In this document: piece by piece, positions 36,490 to 45,907 of the stretch
How the letters are laid out: every line of letters starts with the position of its first letter
How positions within the stretch are numbered: position 1 is the first letter of the stretch
DNA from: Phycisphaerae bacterium
Lineage (GTDB): Bacteria > Chloroflexota > Anaerolineae > 4572-78 > J111
Assembly: GCA_028285035.1 (NCBI GenBank)
Contig: JANQQF010000038.1
Coordinates: 124,001 to 188,000, forward strand
DNA: 64,000 bases
Direction of reading: 5' to 3'
Program-made: the position numbers and the translations under genes
The notes under the pieces: model-generated
Database searches by the model: none
What the model was told of the DNA's origin: nothing
The model's input: only the letters and a program-made list of their open reading frames with translations

Positions 36490-36526
36490 GTGTCACAGTT
36501 TAAGATTAGCGGAAAAACTGTGACAC
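36490..36526. repeat. Perfect 12-bp inverted repeat between paralog 4 and the next gene
   Basis: GTGTCACAGTTT (36490-36501) and AAACTGTGACAC (36515-36526) flank 13 bases. A hairpin without a T-run is possible, but a binding site for a dimeric regulator is equally plausible. The half-sites contain TGTGAC/GTCACA, not an exact CRP consensus. Confidence 0.6.
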
Positions 36527-36570
36527 CTCAGGGTTAGCCTATTTTATAAATCTTATAGCAATGATTGGAA

Positions 36571-36600
36571 TTGAAATAATTTTGCTGTGAGAGGCTATAT
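36571..36600 (+). promoter_or_regulatory. Possible promoter producing a leaderless mRNA
   Basis: TTGAAA (36571-36576), 18 bases, then CTATAT (36595-36600). The expected start falls on the ATG at 36606 and there is no ribosome site in between. Confidence 0.4.
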
Positions 36601-36605
36601 ACCTA

Positions 36606-38768
36606 ATGACAGTTGATTTACAATCCCAAAAACAAAAACCATATTTATCCTGGTATTATGAGCTACTTATTCAACTACTTGCGGCGAGCTTGATTTTTTG
36701 TCTTGCCTATTTTGCTACGATCAACGTCGCCCGTAGCGACTCCCTATTTACCTTGCTTCTATCTCAAGCGATGATTGAACAAGGAACCATTAAGCTGGAT
36801 GCTTATCAGAGTTTGATCGACCCCAAATATAACTTCGATTACAATTATCGAGTTGAGCAAGTTAACGGCCATTACTACTATTTTTATCCGATTGGGACCT
36901 CTATTCTGGCAAGTCCCTGGGTTTGGATCGCAAATCAGTTAGGTTGGGATATGACGATCCCCGCCCACGAATTTGCGACCCAAAACTTGCTATCGGCCCT
37001 TTCCTGTGTGGTAATTTTTGTGCTGTCGTTTAGGCTTTGCCGCTGTTACCTTGATTTTACATCCAGCTTGATAATTAGCCTTGTTTCCATCTTAGGTAGC
37101 ACCCTTATCAGCACAATGGGGTCGGCCTTATGGAGTATTAATTCATTTGTATTTATTGTGATTTTGGCATTGTTACATTTGGTCCGTTATGATCGCAAGC
37201 TCATTGCTAACCCGAACCCTTACTGGCTAGGATTTCTCCTTTTTGCCGCTTATCTCTGCCGCCCTACTGCTTCACTTTTTATAGGCTCTGTCTTCATCTA
37301 TCTTCTAAGTAAGGATCGTTGGGCTTTTATTAAGGTGGCTTTGGCCGCTTTTGTTTTTCTTATGATCTATACAGGCTTTAATTGGCTTGAATTTGGCCGC
37401 TTTTTACCCACATACTATACGCCTGATACGCATCTCACGAATAGCTCCTGGCTTGTGGGGATTTATGGCAATCTTCTTAGCCCCTCTCGTGGATTATTGA
37501 TTTTCAGTCCTTTTCTGATCTTGGTTTTGGTTGGAGTTGGTGTATTTATCAGCTATCTCCGACATATAACTCTATTCTGGATGAGTGTGATCTGGGTGTT
37601 GCTGCATTTATTCATCACATCAGCGAATAGCTTGTGGTGGGGCGGACACTCATTTGGACCCAGACTCTTAACCGATATTATGCCTGCCCTTATTTTGATA
37701 ACAATTTTGGTGTGGCAAAAAAGCAAGCAAACCTTCACATTGCCTACCCAACGATTTGCTACGGTGGGGTATATATTTTTAGGGAGTCTTGGAATTTTTA
37801 TCAATAGTTACCAAGGTCTCTATAACCCAGCGACAGACCGCTGGAATAAAAGCCCTAATATCGATACCAACCCACAATATTTGTTTGATTGGACCTATCC
37901 TCAATTTTTAGCGTCACCTACAACGTTGGAAACTAGATCATTAGAGCACCAACAAGCCCAATTGCCGCTCTACATCCCTGGTGAGACAATTGATTTTCAA
38001 AGTGAAAAAGCCGTATTTTGGGGGTGGACCGAGCCTGATGTAAATTGGCGTTGGACCCAAGATCAAGCTTCGAATATAGTATTTCGGTTAGCTAACAACA
38101 CAATTATTCCAAATGAAAGATATGTTGTAGAGATTTTGGGTGGGGCTAAAACAGATCAAACCGTAGAAGTTGTGCTTAATGATACCTCTGTTGGACAGTT
38201 TAATCTGGAAGCTTTTACAGGAACGCCTCCTATGCCTCAAACGCTTAGCTTTGATGGTCAAGTTCTACGTGAGGATACACTTAACGATCTTGGCTTCCGA
38301 TTGGTTGGAGGTGATGACCAGCAACCGTCTGAAGAGATGGCTTTTGTCTCTCTAAAAATTTACCCATCCCTTGAACAAGGGGCAGGTATTTACTTTTTTG
38401 AAGCTGAATTTTTTGAGACTGGCTTTAGTCAGGCTGAAAAGAGCTGGCGTTGGACCGATGGTCAACAGGCTCAAATTGACTATCCTATGACGATTGTTGA
38501 GACAGACCGAACCTACATTTTAGAGCTTACCGCTGGGGCCTTGGACGAACAAGAGATTCAAGTATTTGTAAATGGGACTGAATTGGGTGGAATGATGTTT
38601 GCTGGCTTTGAACCGCAAACCCAACAACTTAGCTTGGACGGAACCCTACTTATATCTGAAACTATCAATAAAATTCAATTTTCTATTCCAAATGCGACTA
38701 GTCCTGATGGAGATACTCGTCAACTAGGATTAGCATTTGTCTCGGTGAAATTAAATGTTGCTGAATGA
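36606..38768 (+). CDS. GT-C-like membrane protein with two C-terminal WRWT-type repeats
   Basis: The 720-residue protein has about nine to eleven membrane helices (residues 20-415). The outer loop between the first two carries DSLFTLLLSQAMIEQGTI and NGHYYYFYPIG, reminiscent of GT39/ArnT-like enzymes rather than the DUF2142-like paralogs. The C-terminal 290 residues hold two copies of a domain of about 120 residues. Each has an N-terminal WRWT segment (NWRWTQDQASN; SWRWTDGQQAQ), a VFVNGTELG or VVLNDTSVG strand and an AFVSLK or AFVSVK end. This repeated domain is not shared with the neighbours. The start shows no ribosome site. Its last 14 bases overlap the next gene. Confidence 0.75.
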   Translation: MTVDLQSQKQKPYLSWYYELLIQLLAASLIFCLAYFATINVARSDSLFTLLLSQAMIEQGTIKLDAYQSLIDPKYNFDYNYRVEQVNGHYYYFYPIGTSILASPWVWIANQLGWDMTIPAHEFATQNLLSALSCVVIFVLSFRLCRCYLDFTSSLIISLVSILGSTLISTMGSALWSINSFVFIVILALLHLVRYDRKLIANPNPYWLGFLLFAAYLCRPTASLFIGSVFIYLLSKDRWAFIKVALAAFVFLMIYTGFNWLEFGRFLPTYYTPDTHLTNSSWLVGIYGNLLSPSRGLLIFSPFLILVLVGVGVFISYLRHITLFWMSVIWVLLHLFITSANSLWWGGHSFGPRLLTDIMPALILITILVWQKSKQTFTLPTQRFATVGYIFLGSLGIFINSYQGLYNPATDRWNKSPNIDTNPQYLFDWTYPQFLASPTTLETRSLEHQQAQLPLYIPGETIDFQSEKAVFWGWTEPDVNWRWTQDQASNIVFRLANNTIIPNERYVVEILGGAKTDQTVEVVLNDTSVGQFNLEAFTGTPPMPQTLSFDGQVLREDTLNDLGFRLVGGDDQQPSEEMAFVSLKIYPSLEQGAGIYFFEAEFFETGFSQAEKSWRWTDGQQAQIDYPMTIVETDRTYILELTAGALDEQEIQVFVNGTELGGMMFAGFEPQTQQLSLDGTLLISETINKIQFSIPNATSPDGDTRQLGLAFVSVKLNVAE

Positions 38769-40458
38769 GCAAACCAATGATATGGCACGTAACCTGAATT
38801 GGTCTACCATGCATAAAATAACCCAAAGCTGGTGGGGAATACTTTTAGGAAGCCTGCTTTTTACCCTATTGATGCTTTTTGATATTATTTTCCCACTCAA
38901 AGCCATTATGCCTAGTCGGGATTATGTGCTTCAATTATGGGATTTGTGGATCGTGAATGAAAATATTATTCACGGTCAAAGTCCCTATGTCACAAATTTA
39001 CAATATCATCCTGTCGGGGCTATTTTGGGGAAGCATGTTCTTAGTCCCGGCTTCTTTCCTGTCACCTTCCTGGTTTATCTTTTGTCGGGAGGAGATGTGT
39101 TCTACCCGCTTTATACTTACAAAATAATTATTTTGCTCTCCTACGGCTTAATTTTTTACTTTAGCTATTTGACGTTACGTGAAATTGAGATTAACGCGTG
39201 GTCTGCTGTCATTGTGGCTGTTGCCTATGCTTTTGGTGATTTTTATATGAATCACCTATCTCGCATTCACGTGATTTCCGGCTTTTTTATTCCCCTATCA
39301 GCTTTTCTTTTAATCAAGCTCTACAAAAAACCATCTTTCGGATGGCTTCTGGCTTGTAGTACTTGTTTTGCGACATCACTCTATTTTACGGAATTTGCCC
39401 TATTTATTTATCAGGGCACGTTCTTTTTTGCTATAGGGCTGCTATTGTTACCCAAATATCGGCCTGAAGTTATAGCAAAAATAAAGGATTTGGGACTGGT
39501 ACGGTTTGTCACAGCATTCCTCGTATCTTTAATAATTATTGTACCGTTTGTGTATTATTGGGTTAACTCTGAGGCTATTCCCCCCAAACGAAGTGAGGCG
39601 GTCAAATATTCTTCCAACTTTTTAAGCTTTTTTGTTCCTACTGAACAAGCAACGCCACTTTATGGGACTTTGTTTAACTCAATCAACGAAACAATTACCG
39701 CTCAGGAATTGTTTACATTTGGGGTGATTGGATTCGAGGTGTTTATTGGGTTTCCCCTGATTGTGGCTGGAGGAATAGCCCTATTTAAGGTGAGGAACTC
39801 ATTGGGGTGGTTGTGTTTCATAGGGGCCATTCTTTTCTTCGCCCTGAGTTTAGGTCCGACCTTGCGAGTATATAACATAGACACTGGCGTACCAATGCCC
39901 TATGCCTTGTTAGCCTCGATACCCCCTTTTAATTTTGGGCGTAACCCGGTGAGATTTATTGCGTTAGGGTTATTTTTCTGGATGATTTTCGCGGGGTTTG
40001 GGTTACATTGGTTGTATACCGCTTTATCCAAGAGATATAGCACAGCCATTGCGACAACAATTTTATTAGTAGGGTTGATCTGGACAATTGCTGAGGTATA
40101 TACTCCGGTTGAGCAGGAGCCTGTCTATGAGAACCCACCTCAATTGGCTCAAGTGATTGAAGGCCCAGTATTAAATTTGCCATTGGTTTATCACGATGGG
40201 TGGTCGCTGTTATATCAAATGTTTCATAGACAACCTGTCTCTACAGGGTATGTATCACGCAATTCCCCCGAACAAAAAGCTCACTTTGAAACCTTACGTG
40301 TTTACTATGCGCTATCTGTAGAAGAAAATTCTTGTACTCGGTTTACCGATATGGGCTTTCGCAATGTTTTTGTATGGAATGGGGTTCCTGACCAGGTGGT
40401 TCAGGCATTACAACAATCACCCACCTGTACCCTCAATGTGGTCGATTTTCGGCAGTGA
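38755..40458 (+). CDS. GT-C-like membrane protein of unknown substrate
   Basis: The 567-residue protein has about eleven hydrophobic helices and only a short soluble tail. The first outer loop has PSRDYVLQLWDLWIVNENI with an acidic DYV and later LSRIHVISGFFIPL. The layout fits polyprenyl-linked sugar transferases. ATG 38755 overlaps the previous gene's stop by 14 bases; ATG 38782 is an alternative start. Its own stop overlaps the next start in a GTGATG arrangement at 40455-40460, so it belongs to the same coupled chain. I cannot place it in a named family. Confidence 0.7.
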   Translation: MLLNEQTNDMARNLNWSTMHKITQSWWGILLGSLLFTLLMLFDIIFPLKAIMPSRDYVLQLWDLWIVNENIIHGQSPYVTNLQYHPVGAILGKHVLSPGFFPVTFLVYLLSGGDVFYPLYTYKIIILLSYGLIFYFSYLTLREIEINAWSAVIVAVAYAFGDFYMNHLSRIHVISGFFIPLSAFLLIKLYKKPSFGWLLACSTCFATSLYFTEFALFIYQGTFFFAIGLLLLPKYRPEVIAKIKDLGLVRFVTAFLVSLIIIVPFVYYWVNSEAIPPKRSEAVKYSSNFLSFFVPTEQATPLYGTLFNSINETITAQELFTFGVIGFEVFIGFPLIVAGGIALFKVRNSLGWLCFIGAILFFALSLGPTLRVYNIDTGVPMPYALLASIPPFNFGRNPVRFIALGLFFWMIFAGFGLHWLYTALSKRYSTAIATTILLVGLIWTIAEVYTPVEQEPVYENPPQLAQVIEGPVLNLPLVYHDGWSLLYQMFHRQPVSTGYVSRNSPEQKAHFETLRVYYALSVEENSCTRFTDMGFRNVFVWNGVPDQVVQALQQSPTCTLNVVDFRQ

Positions 40459-43400
40459 TGCGACAATTGTTTCCTCCTTTATTAGTTTTCCGACAAAAGC
40501 TTTCCCCTTATGGCGGAATGTTTGTTATATTGGTTTTGTATGCCTGTTTGGTTTTTGCTTATAACTACACCATTCCCTTTAGCAAAGGCCCAGACGAGTA
40601 TATCAACTACCAATACATCCATTTTATTGCTCAAAATGGCCGATTGCCCAAAACAATAGCTGAACGTCAAGAGGCGGGAGTTAAGGCGGACTGGCAGCCG
40701 TTGTATCATCTAGCTGGCGGGGTTGCTGCTGCCCCTAACTTAGAGCTGACCCCAACGCTTAAAGTTACTTGGGAACCGGCTACTCGCCAATTAATTGATT
40801 TGGTATTGCCTCGAGCTACTTTGATCCGCACAGAGGATGAACGTTGGCCCCAATACGGCGCTTATGCCATTTGGCAACGCGGCCGTTATGTGTCGATGCT
40901 TTTGGGGGGCGGTACACTGATTATGAGTTACCTTACTTGTCTATTACTTTGGCCTGGTAATTGGCGAATAGCAACAGGTATCACCAGCTTGCTGGTCTTT
41001 ACTCCACGTTTTCTTTTTACCCACGCTGTTCTTAGTGACGACACAATGTTAGGGTTTTGTATGGCCCTGTATTTCCTGTGTCTCACCCAATTAGTGTTAC
41101 AAGTCAAAAAAACTGGTGAAACTCATCTACCTAATGTCTGGCTCATTTTGGGTTTGGGGGTAACAGCAGGGCTGTCCATTGTAACCAAATATTCAACAGT
41201 ACCAGCCGCTGCCGGTGGCGCCTTGACCCTTATATTTTTGGCATATTACTATCGCTGGTCATATTTTGTGGCCTTACGATCTGTTGCACTGTTTTCGGGG
41301 GCGCTTATGGTGGCGATGGGGTGGTGGGTTGCTTGGGTATGGTACTACTTTAATCAGGTACAAAGTTTAGGTTGGGTAATGGGATTGATTAGACCGCTAT
41401 TACCTGGCACGACCACCGATGATAACCCAACAACAGCGCGCTTAACCGCTTTTTTGAGCGGCCAGTCAGTAGCTGCGTTAGGTGAGGCTCCTGGGGCTGG
41501 TGGAAATTTTTTCGATTGGGCGGTAAGCACGTTTAATACTTTTTGGGGAATTATTGTGTTTGGGGCTGAACCTGCTTGGCCCTATCCATATACCATTCTT
41601 TTAGGGATGGTGGCTATCATTTGTGGCCTAGCATTTGTCGGTTTAGGGCGTGCTTATTTTCTAGCTGATAAGTCAAAGCGCTTGTTAGGGCATCTGTTCT
41701 TACTTCATATTTTGCTCTTTTTTCCGATCCCTTTGCTTCGTTTTGCCCTCTCAGGTCGTCTTAATGATGCTGCCCAGGGACGTCACTTGCTTTTCCCCGC
41801 AGGTTTGGCCGTGATGATTTTGCTAATCGTCGGCTGGCAAGCCTGGCTACGCCCAGCTTGGCGTAACAACACAGCTTTGCTGGCTGGCGGTTTGATGTTA
41901 TTCTGGGGTGGTGCGCATTTAGCGTACCTTCACACTGCCTATCCCGCCCCCCTACCTGTACGTACAACCCCTGAACCACAATTATTACCGCAGATGCAAT
42001 TGGCCCAACATACTTTTGGTGAAATTTTACGCTTAGATGGCTTCCAGGCACAACAGACCAGGAGCAACGCTATTCTACAGGTTGATCTCCTTTGGCATAG
42101 CTTGGATCAGGCTTGGGAAGATTATCATACGGAGCTAACACTACTTGATAGTGAAGGTCATCTTAAACGTCGTTGGCTCAGTCATCCCATTCAAGGGCGC
42201 TTTCCTACGCGGGCTTGGCAACCTGATGATACCGTTCTGGATACCGTGCATGTCCCTTTGGGGGGATTAGCTGCTGGTGACTATACCCTACATTTACAAT
42301 TACTAGGCTGGAATGAGCCACTCAAAACCAATAATGAGACACGTATCTTACTTACCAACCTTGCTATAAAGGAGCCACCTTCTTCTGTTGCTCCAATGTT
42401 ATGGCAGCAGGGACACGTGGTTCAACACGCGAATTATCGTTATCGAGCGACCATTCCTGTGTCCTCTGACTCAGCTTCGATAGCCTTACTCGGTCCAAAT
42501 CAACAGGTATTTCAACCGCTTGATGAATCATCTTCTCTGAAACTATTTATGGTTGAGCATAATTGGCCTTCAGGTGAGTATAATTTACAGGTTGATAATG
42601 AGATTGATCCATCTGTGGTACTCTATATTGACAATTTTGATACACGTCGTGATGGATGGAGTTTTACGCCTCCTGAGCTAACCAATCTAACTCAAGCTAA
42701 TTTTGCCAACAAAATCAAGTTGCTCGGCTACGATTTACCGCTACGTCGGGTTAAGCCTGGGGATGCCATTCCCTTGGTGCTCTATTGGCAAGCCTTAACC
42801 CAGATGCGCGAGGATTATACACTATTTGTCCAACTGGTGGATGCGAACTTTGAGCGACGTGGTGGCTATGATCGCTTCCCGCGTGAAACCTACAATACCT
42901 ATCTGTGGGTTCCAGGTGAGGTGGTTGATGATGGATTTGCCGTGCCGGTTGATGCTGATGCACCCTCTGGCGTATACCAAATTCGACTTGGGTTTTATGA
43001 ACAACAGGCAGACGAGATTAAGACGTTGTCATTGGTTGAAAATGGACAACAACTTGCTGAGACAAGTGTGACCCTTGGTCCAATCAAAGTAGGTGGCCCT
43101 CCTGCCTCTTTAACAAGTGACATCCCAGCGATGGAAAATTTGATTGATGCTACATTCGGGGAAGATATTAATTTACAATCGTACGACTTAAGGCTGGAAA
43201 ATGATAGTTTGAATCTCAAGTTGATCTGGACGAGTTTGGGACAGCCAACAGCAGATTATACTGTTTTTCTTCACCTACGTGATCAACCAGGTCAAACAGT
43301 CGCGCAGGTTGATAGACCACCCGCATCTGGGCAATACCCAACGTCTTTATGGGATGTGGATGAAAAAATCGCTGATGAGTTTTTCTTGGATGTGACAACA

Positions 43401-43520
43401 GTTTCGCCTGGTACCTATGATTTAGTATTAGGATTGTATGATCCGAAAACAGGTGTGCGGCTAAATGTGCCAGACACAATAAATAATAGCCTATTCATAA
43501 CTGAGGTAGTGGTGGAATAA
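40458..43520 (+). CDS. Giant GT-C / DUF2142-like membrane protein (paralog 5)
   Basis: The 1020-residue paralog has SKGPDEYINYQYIHFIAQNGR and ADWQPLYHL in the first outer loop. About ten helices run to residue 490, including AQGRHLLFPAGLAVM. All three C-terminal beta modules are present, ending in the QYPTSLWDVDEKIADE signature. The ATG at 40458 overlaps the previous TGA (GTG at 40455 is also possible). No heptad repeats were seen. It is separated from paralog 4 by two genes of other types, so the array was not made by a single simple duplication. Confidence 0.8.
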   Translation: MRQLFPPLLVFRQKLSPYGGMFVILVLYACLVFAYNYTIPFSKGPDEYINYQYIHFIAQNGRLPKTIAERQEAGVKADWQPLYHLAGGVAAAPNLELTPTLKVTWEPATRQLIDLVLPRATLIRTEDERWPQYGAYAIWQRGRYVSMLLGGGTLIMSYLTCLLLWPGNWRIATGITSLLVFTPRFLFTHAVLSDDTMLGFCMALYFLCLTQLVLQVKKTGETHLPNVWLILGLGVTAGLSIVTKYSTVPAAAGGALTLIFLAYYYRWSYFVALRSVALFSGALMVAMGWWVAWVWYYFNQVQSLGWVMGLIRPLLPGTTTDDNPTTARLTAFLSGQSVAALGEAPGAGGNFFDWAVSTFNTFWGIIVFGAEPAWPYPYTILLGMVAIICGLAFVGLGRAYFLADKSKRLLGHLFLLHILLFFPIPLLRFALSGRLNDAAQGRHLLFPAGLAVMILLIVGWQAWLRPAWRNNTALLAGGLMLFWGGAHLAYLHTAYPAPLPVRTTPEPQLLPQMQLAQHTFGEILRLDGFQAQQTRSNAILQVDLLWHSLDQAWEDYHTELTLLDSEGHLKRRWLSHPIQGRFPTRAWQPDDTVLDTVHVPLGGLAAGDYTLHLQLLGWNEPLKTNNETRILLTNLAIKEPPSSVAPMLWQQGHVVQHANYRYRATIPVSSDSASIALLGPNQQVFQPLDESSSLKLFMVEHNWPSGEYNLQVDNEIDPSVVLYIDNFDTRRDGWSFTPPELTNLTQANFANKIKLLGYDLPLRRVKPGDAIPLVLYWQALTQMREDYTLFVQLVDANFERRGGYDRFPRETYNTYLWVPGEVVDDGFAVPVDADAPSGVYQIRLGFYEQQADEIKTLSLVENGQQLAETSVTLGPIKVGGPPASLTSDIPAMENLIDATFGEDINLQSYDLRLENDSLNLKLIWTSLGQPTADYTVFLHLRDQPGQTVAQVDRPPASGQYPTSLWDVDEKIADEFFLDVTTVSPGTYDLVLGLYDPKTGVRLNVPDTINNSLFITEVVVE

Positions 43521-43521
43521 G

Positions 43522-45747
43522 ATGATCCAAACATTCCCTTCGCCATTACGTTGGGGATCAATCCTAGTATTCGTTGCAGTCTTTGGGCTATGGTTGATTC
43601 AAACAAAAACTGTTCACGAGTCGTGGACAGAGTCCACCCGTCTAGCTTCTATACAGGCTTTAGTTGAACATGGAACTTGGCGTATTGATGCCTCGCCCTA
43701 CGGACATGAAACCGGGGATAAAATGTTGCTCAATGGCCATTACTATTCGGAAAAGCCGCCCCTCTTTGCGGCAATAGGATCAATTTTCTACAGGATATTA
43801 CATCAGGGCTTGGGAGCGACATTGGCTATTGACGGCTGTCAAGCTAACACGATTTGTGTTTACTACTGGTTGACTATTCTGCTTGTGGGCCTGCCTTCAG
43901 CAATAATGGCCGCTCTTTTCTATCGTTTTGCGCTAAGTCATACAGGGCAGGCTAGCTGGGCAGCTATATTGACAGGTTTGCTCTGTTTTGGCACGCTTGT
44001 TTGGCCCTACAGCCTTGTCTTTAATCATCACCTACCAGCAGCCATTGCCCTATTTGTCGCCTTTTATTTACTTCAGAGGGAAAACATACCCTTTTTATGG
44101 CCTACGCAAGTGGTAGCTGGAGGTTTAGTAGGTTTGGCTGTCATGCTAGACTTGACGTCAGTTTTCGTAGCGGCAGCACTATTTTTTATTGTTGTTATTT
44201 ACCATCGACGAGCCATGCCTTTGTTTGTCGCTACGGCCTTGATCCCTGGTTTGGTGACCATTTTGTTCAATTATCAAATTACAGGCGGTCCCCTCTTCGC
44301 CTATTTCTCGCCAGAAGGCTATGACTTTCCTGGCTCTCCCTGGGGAGATACAGTGGGCGGGCAAAATCCACCAGAACAGCTTTGGCTCTATACGTTTCGG
44401 AGTCTTGTCGGGGATCGCGGTCTGTTAGGTTACATGCCAGTCTTAATTTTTTCAATCTTTGGCCTAGGCGTCCTCATCACCAATCGGCGATTGTTTATTT
44501 CCCCCTCAACTCGAATAAAGGGTGTAATTATTTTATGTGGTATTCTTGCCCATTTTCTTTTTGTCCTGACTCGTACTAATCATTTTGGTGGTGATGCTTA
44601 TGGCTGGCGATTTTTTATTCCAATCATTCCGATTTTGTATAGTTTTATCGTTTTTGCTATCCCTGAAAACTTTTCTTGGTCCAAAGACAGTGTATTTAGC
44701 GTAACACTGGGGGTGATAACACTCTGGTCAATATTCTCTTCCTATCGAGGCGTACAGGCGACATGGCATTCAATTCCACCTCCTGTTTTTTTTACGCCAC
44801 AAGAGGCCATTCCCTACCTGGCTTTAGAAACGGATTTAAGCATCCCAACTTATACACAGGATGATTTATTACACGAGCCAAAACGACCTAGAAATTTTGA
44901 AATACCAATCACATACTATTCCCTTGATCTTAATTTCAACAATGACATTCGACTATTGGGCTACGATATTACGGAGCAACGGCTTGATCCCGGCGAATTT
45001 GTGGAGATTACCTTTTATTGGCAATCTCTTCAGGTCGCCAAAAAAGATTACTTTACGTTTGCACATTTGTTGGCTTCGGATCAAACGCAACTTGGCAGTG
45101 CTGAAGGTCGACTACTGGAGGGCTACCCTTTTGTCTTTTGGTATCCTGGTGAGGTAGTCGCTGATCACCGTCAAATTAAGGTTTCTGACGACACTCAGTC
45201 AGGCATAGCCTGGTTACAAGTCGGGGGCTATGAGTTGACTTCAGATCAACAAATCAACCCCATGTCGATTGTAGACATACCCGATCAAACAGCTGTCTCG
45301 CTTGGGCCCTTTCTGATTGGTCCCTCACCTGCGGTTAGTGAGGCTAATCCCCAGAATTCAGTCTTTCATCAATGGGGGCAACCTAGTTTCATCGATTTGA
45401 TTGGGTATGACCTTGATCTGGCCCAGCAAAATCTAAATCTAACTTTATACTGGCAGAGCCAAAAAGTAACCTCGGTCGACTACACTATCTTTGTCCATGT
45501 TCGTGATCAGGCGGGAGAGATTGTGGCCCAACTTGATCAACCACCACTGGCTGGTCAATACCCTACGACCTTATGGCAGTTGGGCGAAATCATTCCCGAT
45601 AGAAAAGTGGTTTTGCTACCTGATACCCTCCCTTTAGCCGATTATACCATTTTTGTAGGTCTTTATGATGGTATGAATGGTGAACGACTATACATTGAGG
45701 ATACAGTGGACAACAGCTTAAATTTAACAACGATTACCCTCAACTGA
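43522..45747 (+). CDS. GT39-like membrane protein with two beta modules
   Basis: The 741-residue protein has about nine membrane helices in residues 8-420. Its first outer loop (HESWTESTRLASIQALVEHG and NGHYYSEKPPLFAAI) has the EKPP-type signature of GT39/ArnT-like sugar transferases. The C-terminal part repeats two of the beta modules seen in the DUF2142-like paralogs (one from about residue 470, the second from about 615 with QYPTTLWQLGEIIPD). The gene starts one base after the paralog 5 stop. It shares outer modules but not the membrane core with its neighbours, showing modular exchange. Confidence 0.78.
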   Translation: MIQTFPSPLRWGSILVFVAVFGLWLIQTKTVHESWTESTRLASIQALVEHGTWRIDASPYGHETGDKMLLNGHYYSEKPPLFAAIGSIFYRILHQGLGATLAIDGCQANTICVYYWLTILLVGLPSAIMAALFYRFALSHTGQASWAAILTGLLCFGTLVWPYSLVFNHHLPAAIALFVAFYLLQRENIPFLWPTQVVAGGLVGLAVMLDLTSVFVAAALFFIVVIYHRRAMPLFVATALIPGLVTILFNYQITGGPLFAYFSPEGYDFPGSPWGDTVGGQNPPEQLWLYTFRSLVGDRGLLGYMPVLIFSIFGLGVLITNRRLFISPSTRIKGVIILCGILAHFLFVLTRTNHFGGDAYGWRFFIPIIPILYSFIVFAIPENFSWSKDSVFSVTLGVITLWSIFSSYRGVQATWHSIPPPVFFTPQEAIPYLALETDLSIPTYTQDDLLHEPKRPRNFEIPITYYSLDLNFNNDIRLLGYDITEQRLDPGEFVEITFYWQSLQVAKKDYFTFAHLLASDQTQLGSAEGRLLEGYPFVFWYPGEVVADHRQIKVSDDTQSGIAWLQVGGYELTSDQQINPMSIVDIPDQTAVSLGPFLIGPSPAVSEANPQNSVFHQWGQPSFIDLIGYDLDLAQQNLNLTLYWQSQKVTSVDYTIFVHVRDQAGEIVAQLDQPPLAGQYPTTLWQLGEIIPDRKVVLLPDTLPLADYTIFVGLYDGMNGERLYIEDTVDNSLNLTTITLN

Positions 45748-45907
45748 ATAGTAATTTTTTGTGGCTAATCGTTGGGTTTGATTCTTGTCGAAATTTAGCT
45801 AATATTGGGTGATTATCTGGCTCTGATGAAAGAGGGGAACATAATCTCTCGCTAAAGTGATAATACTTGAGCCTAAAAATTAATTCTACGGATATAGTGA
45901 TAACAGA

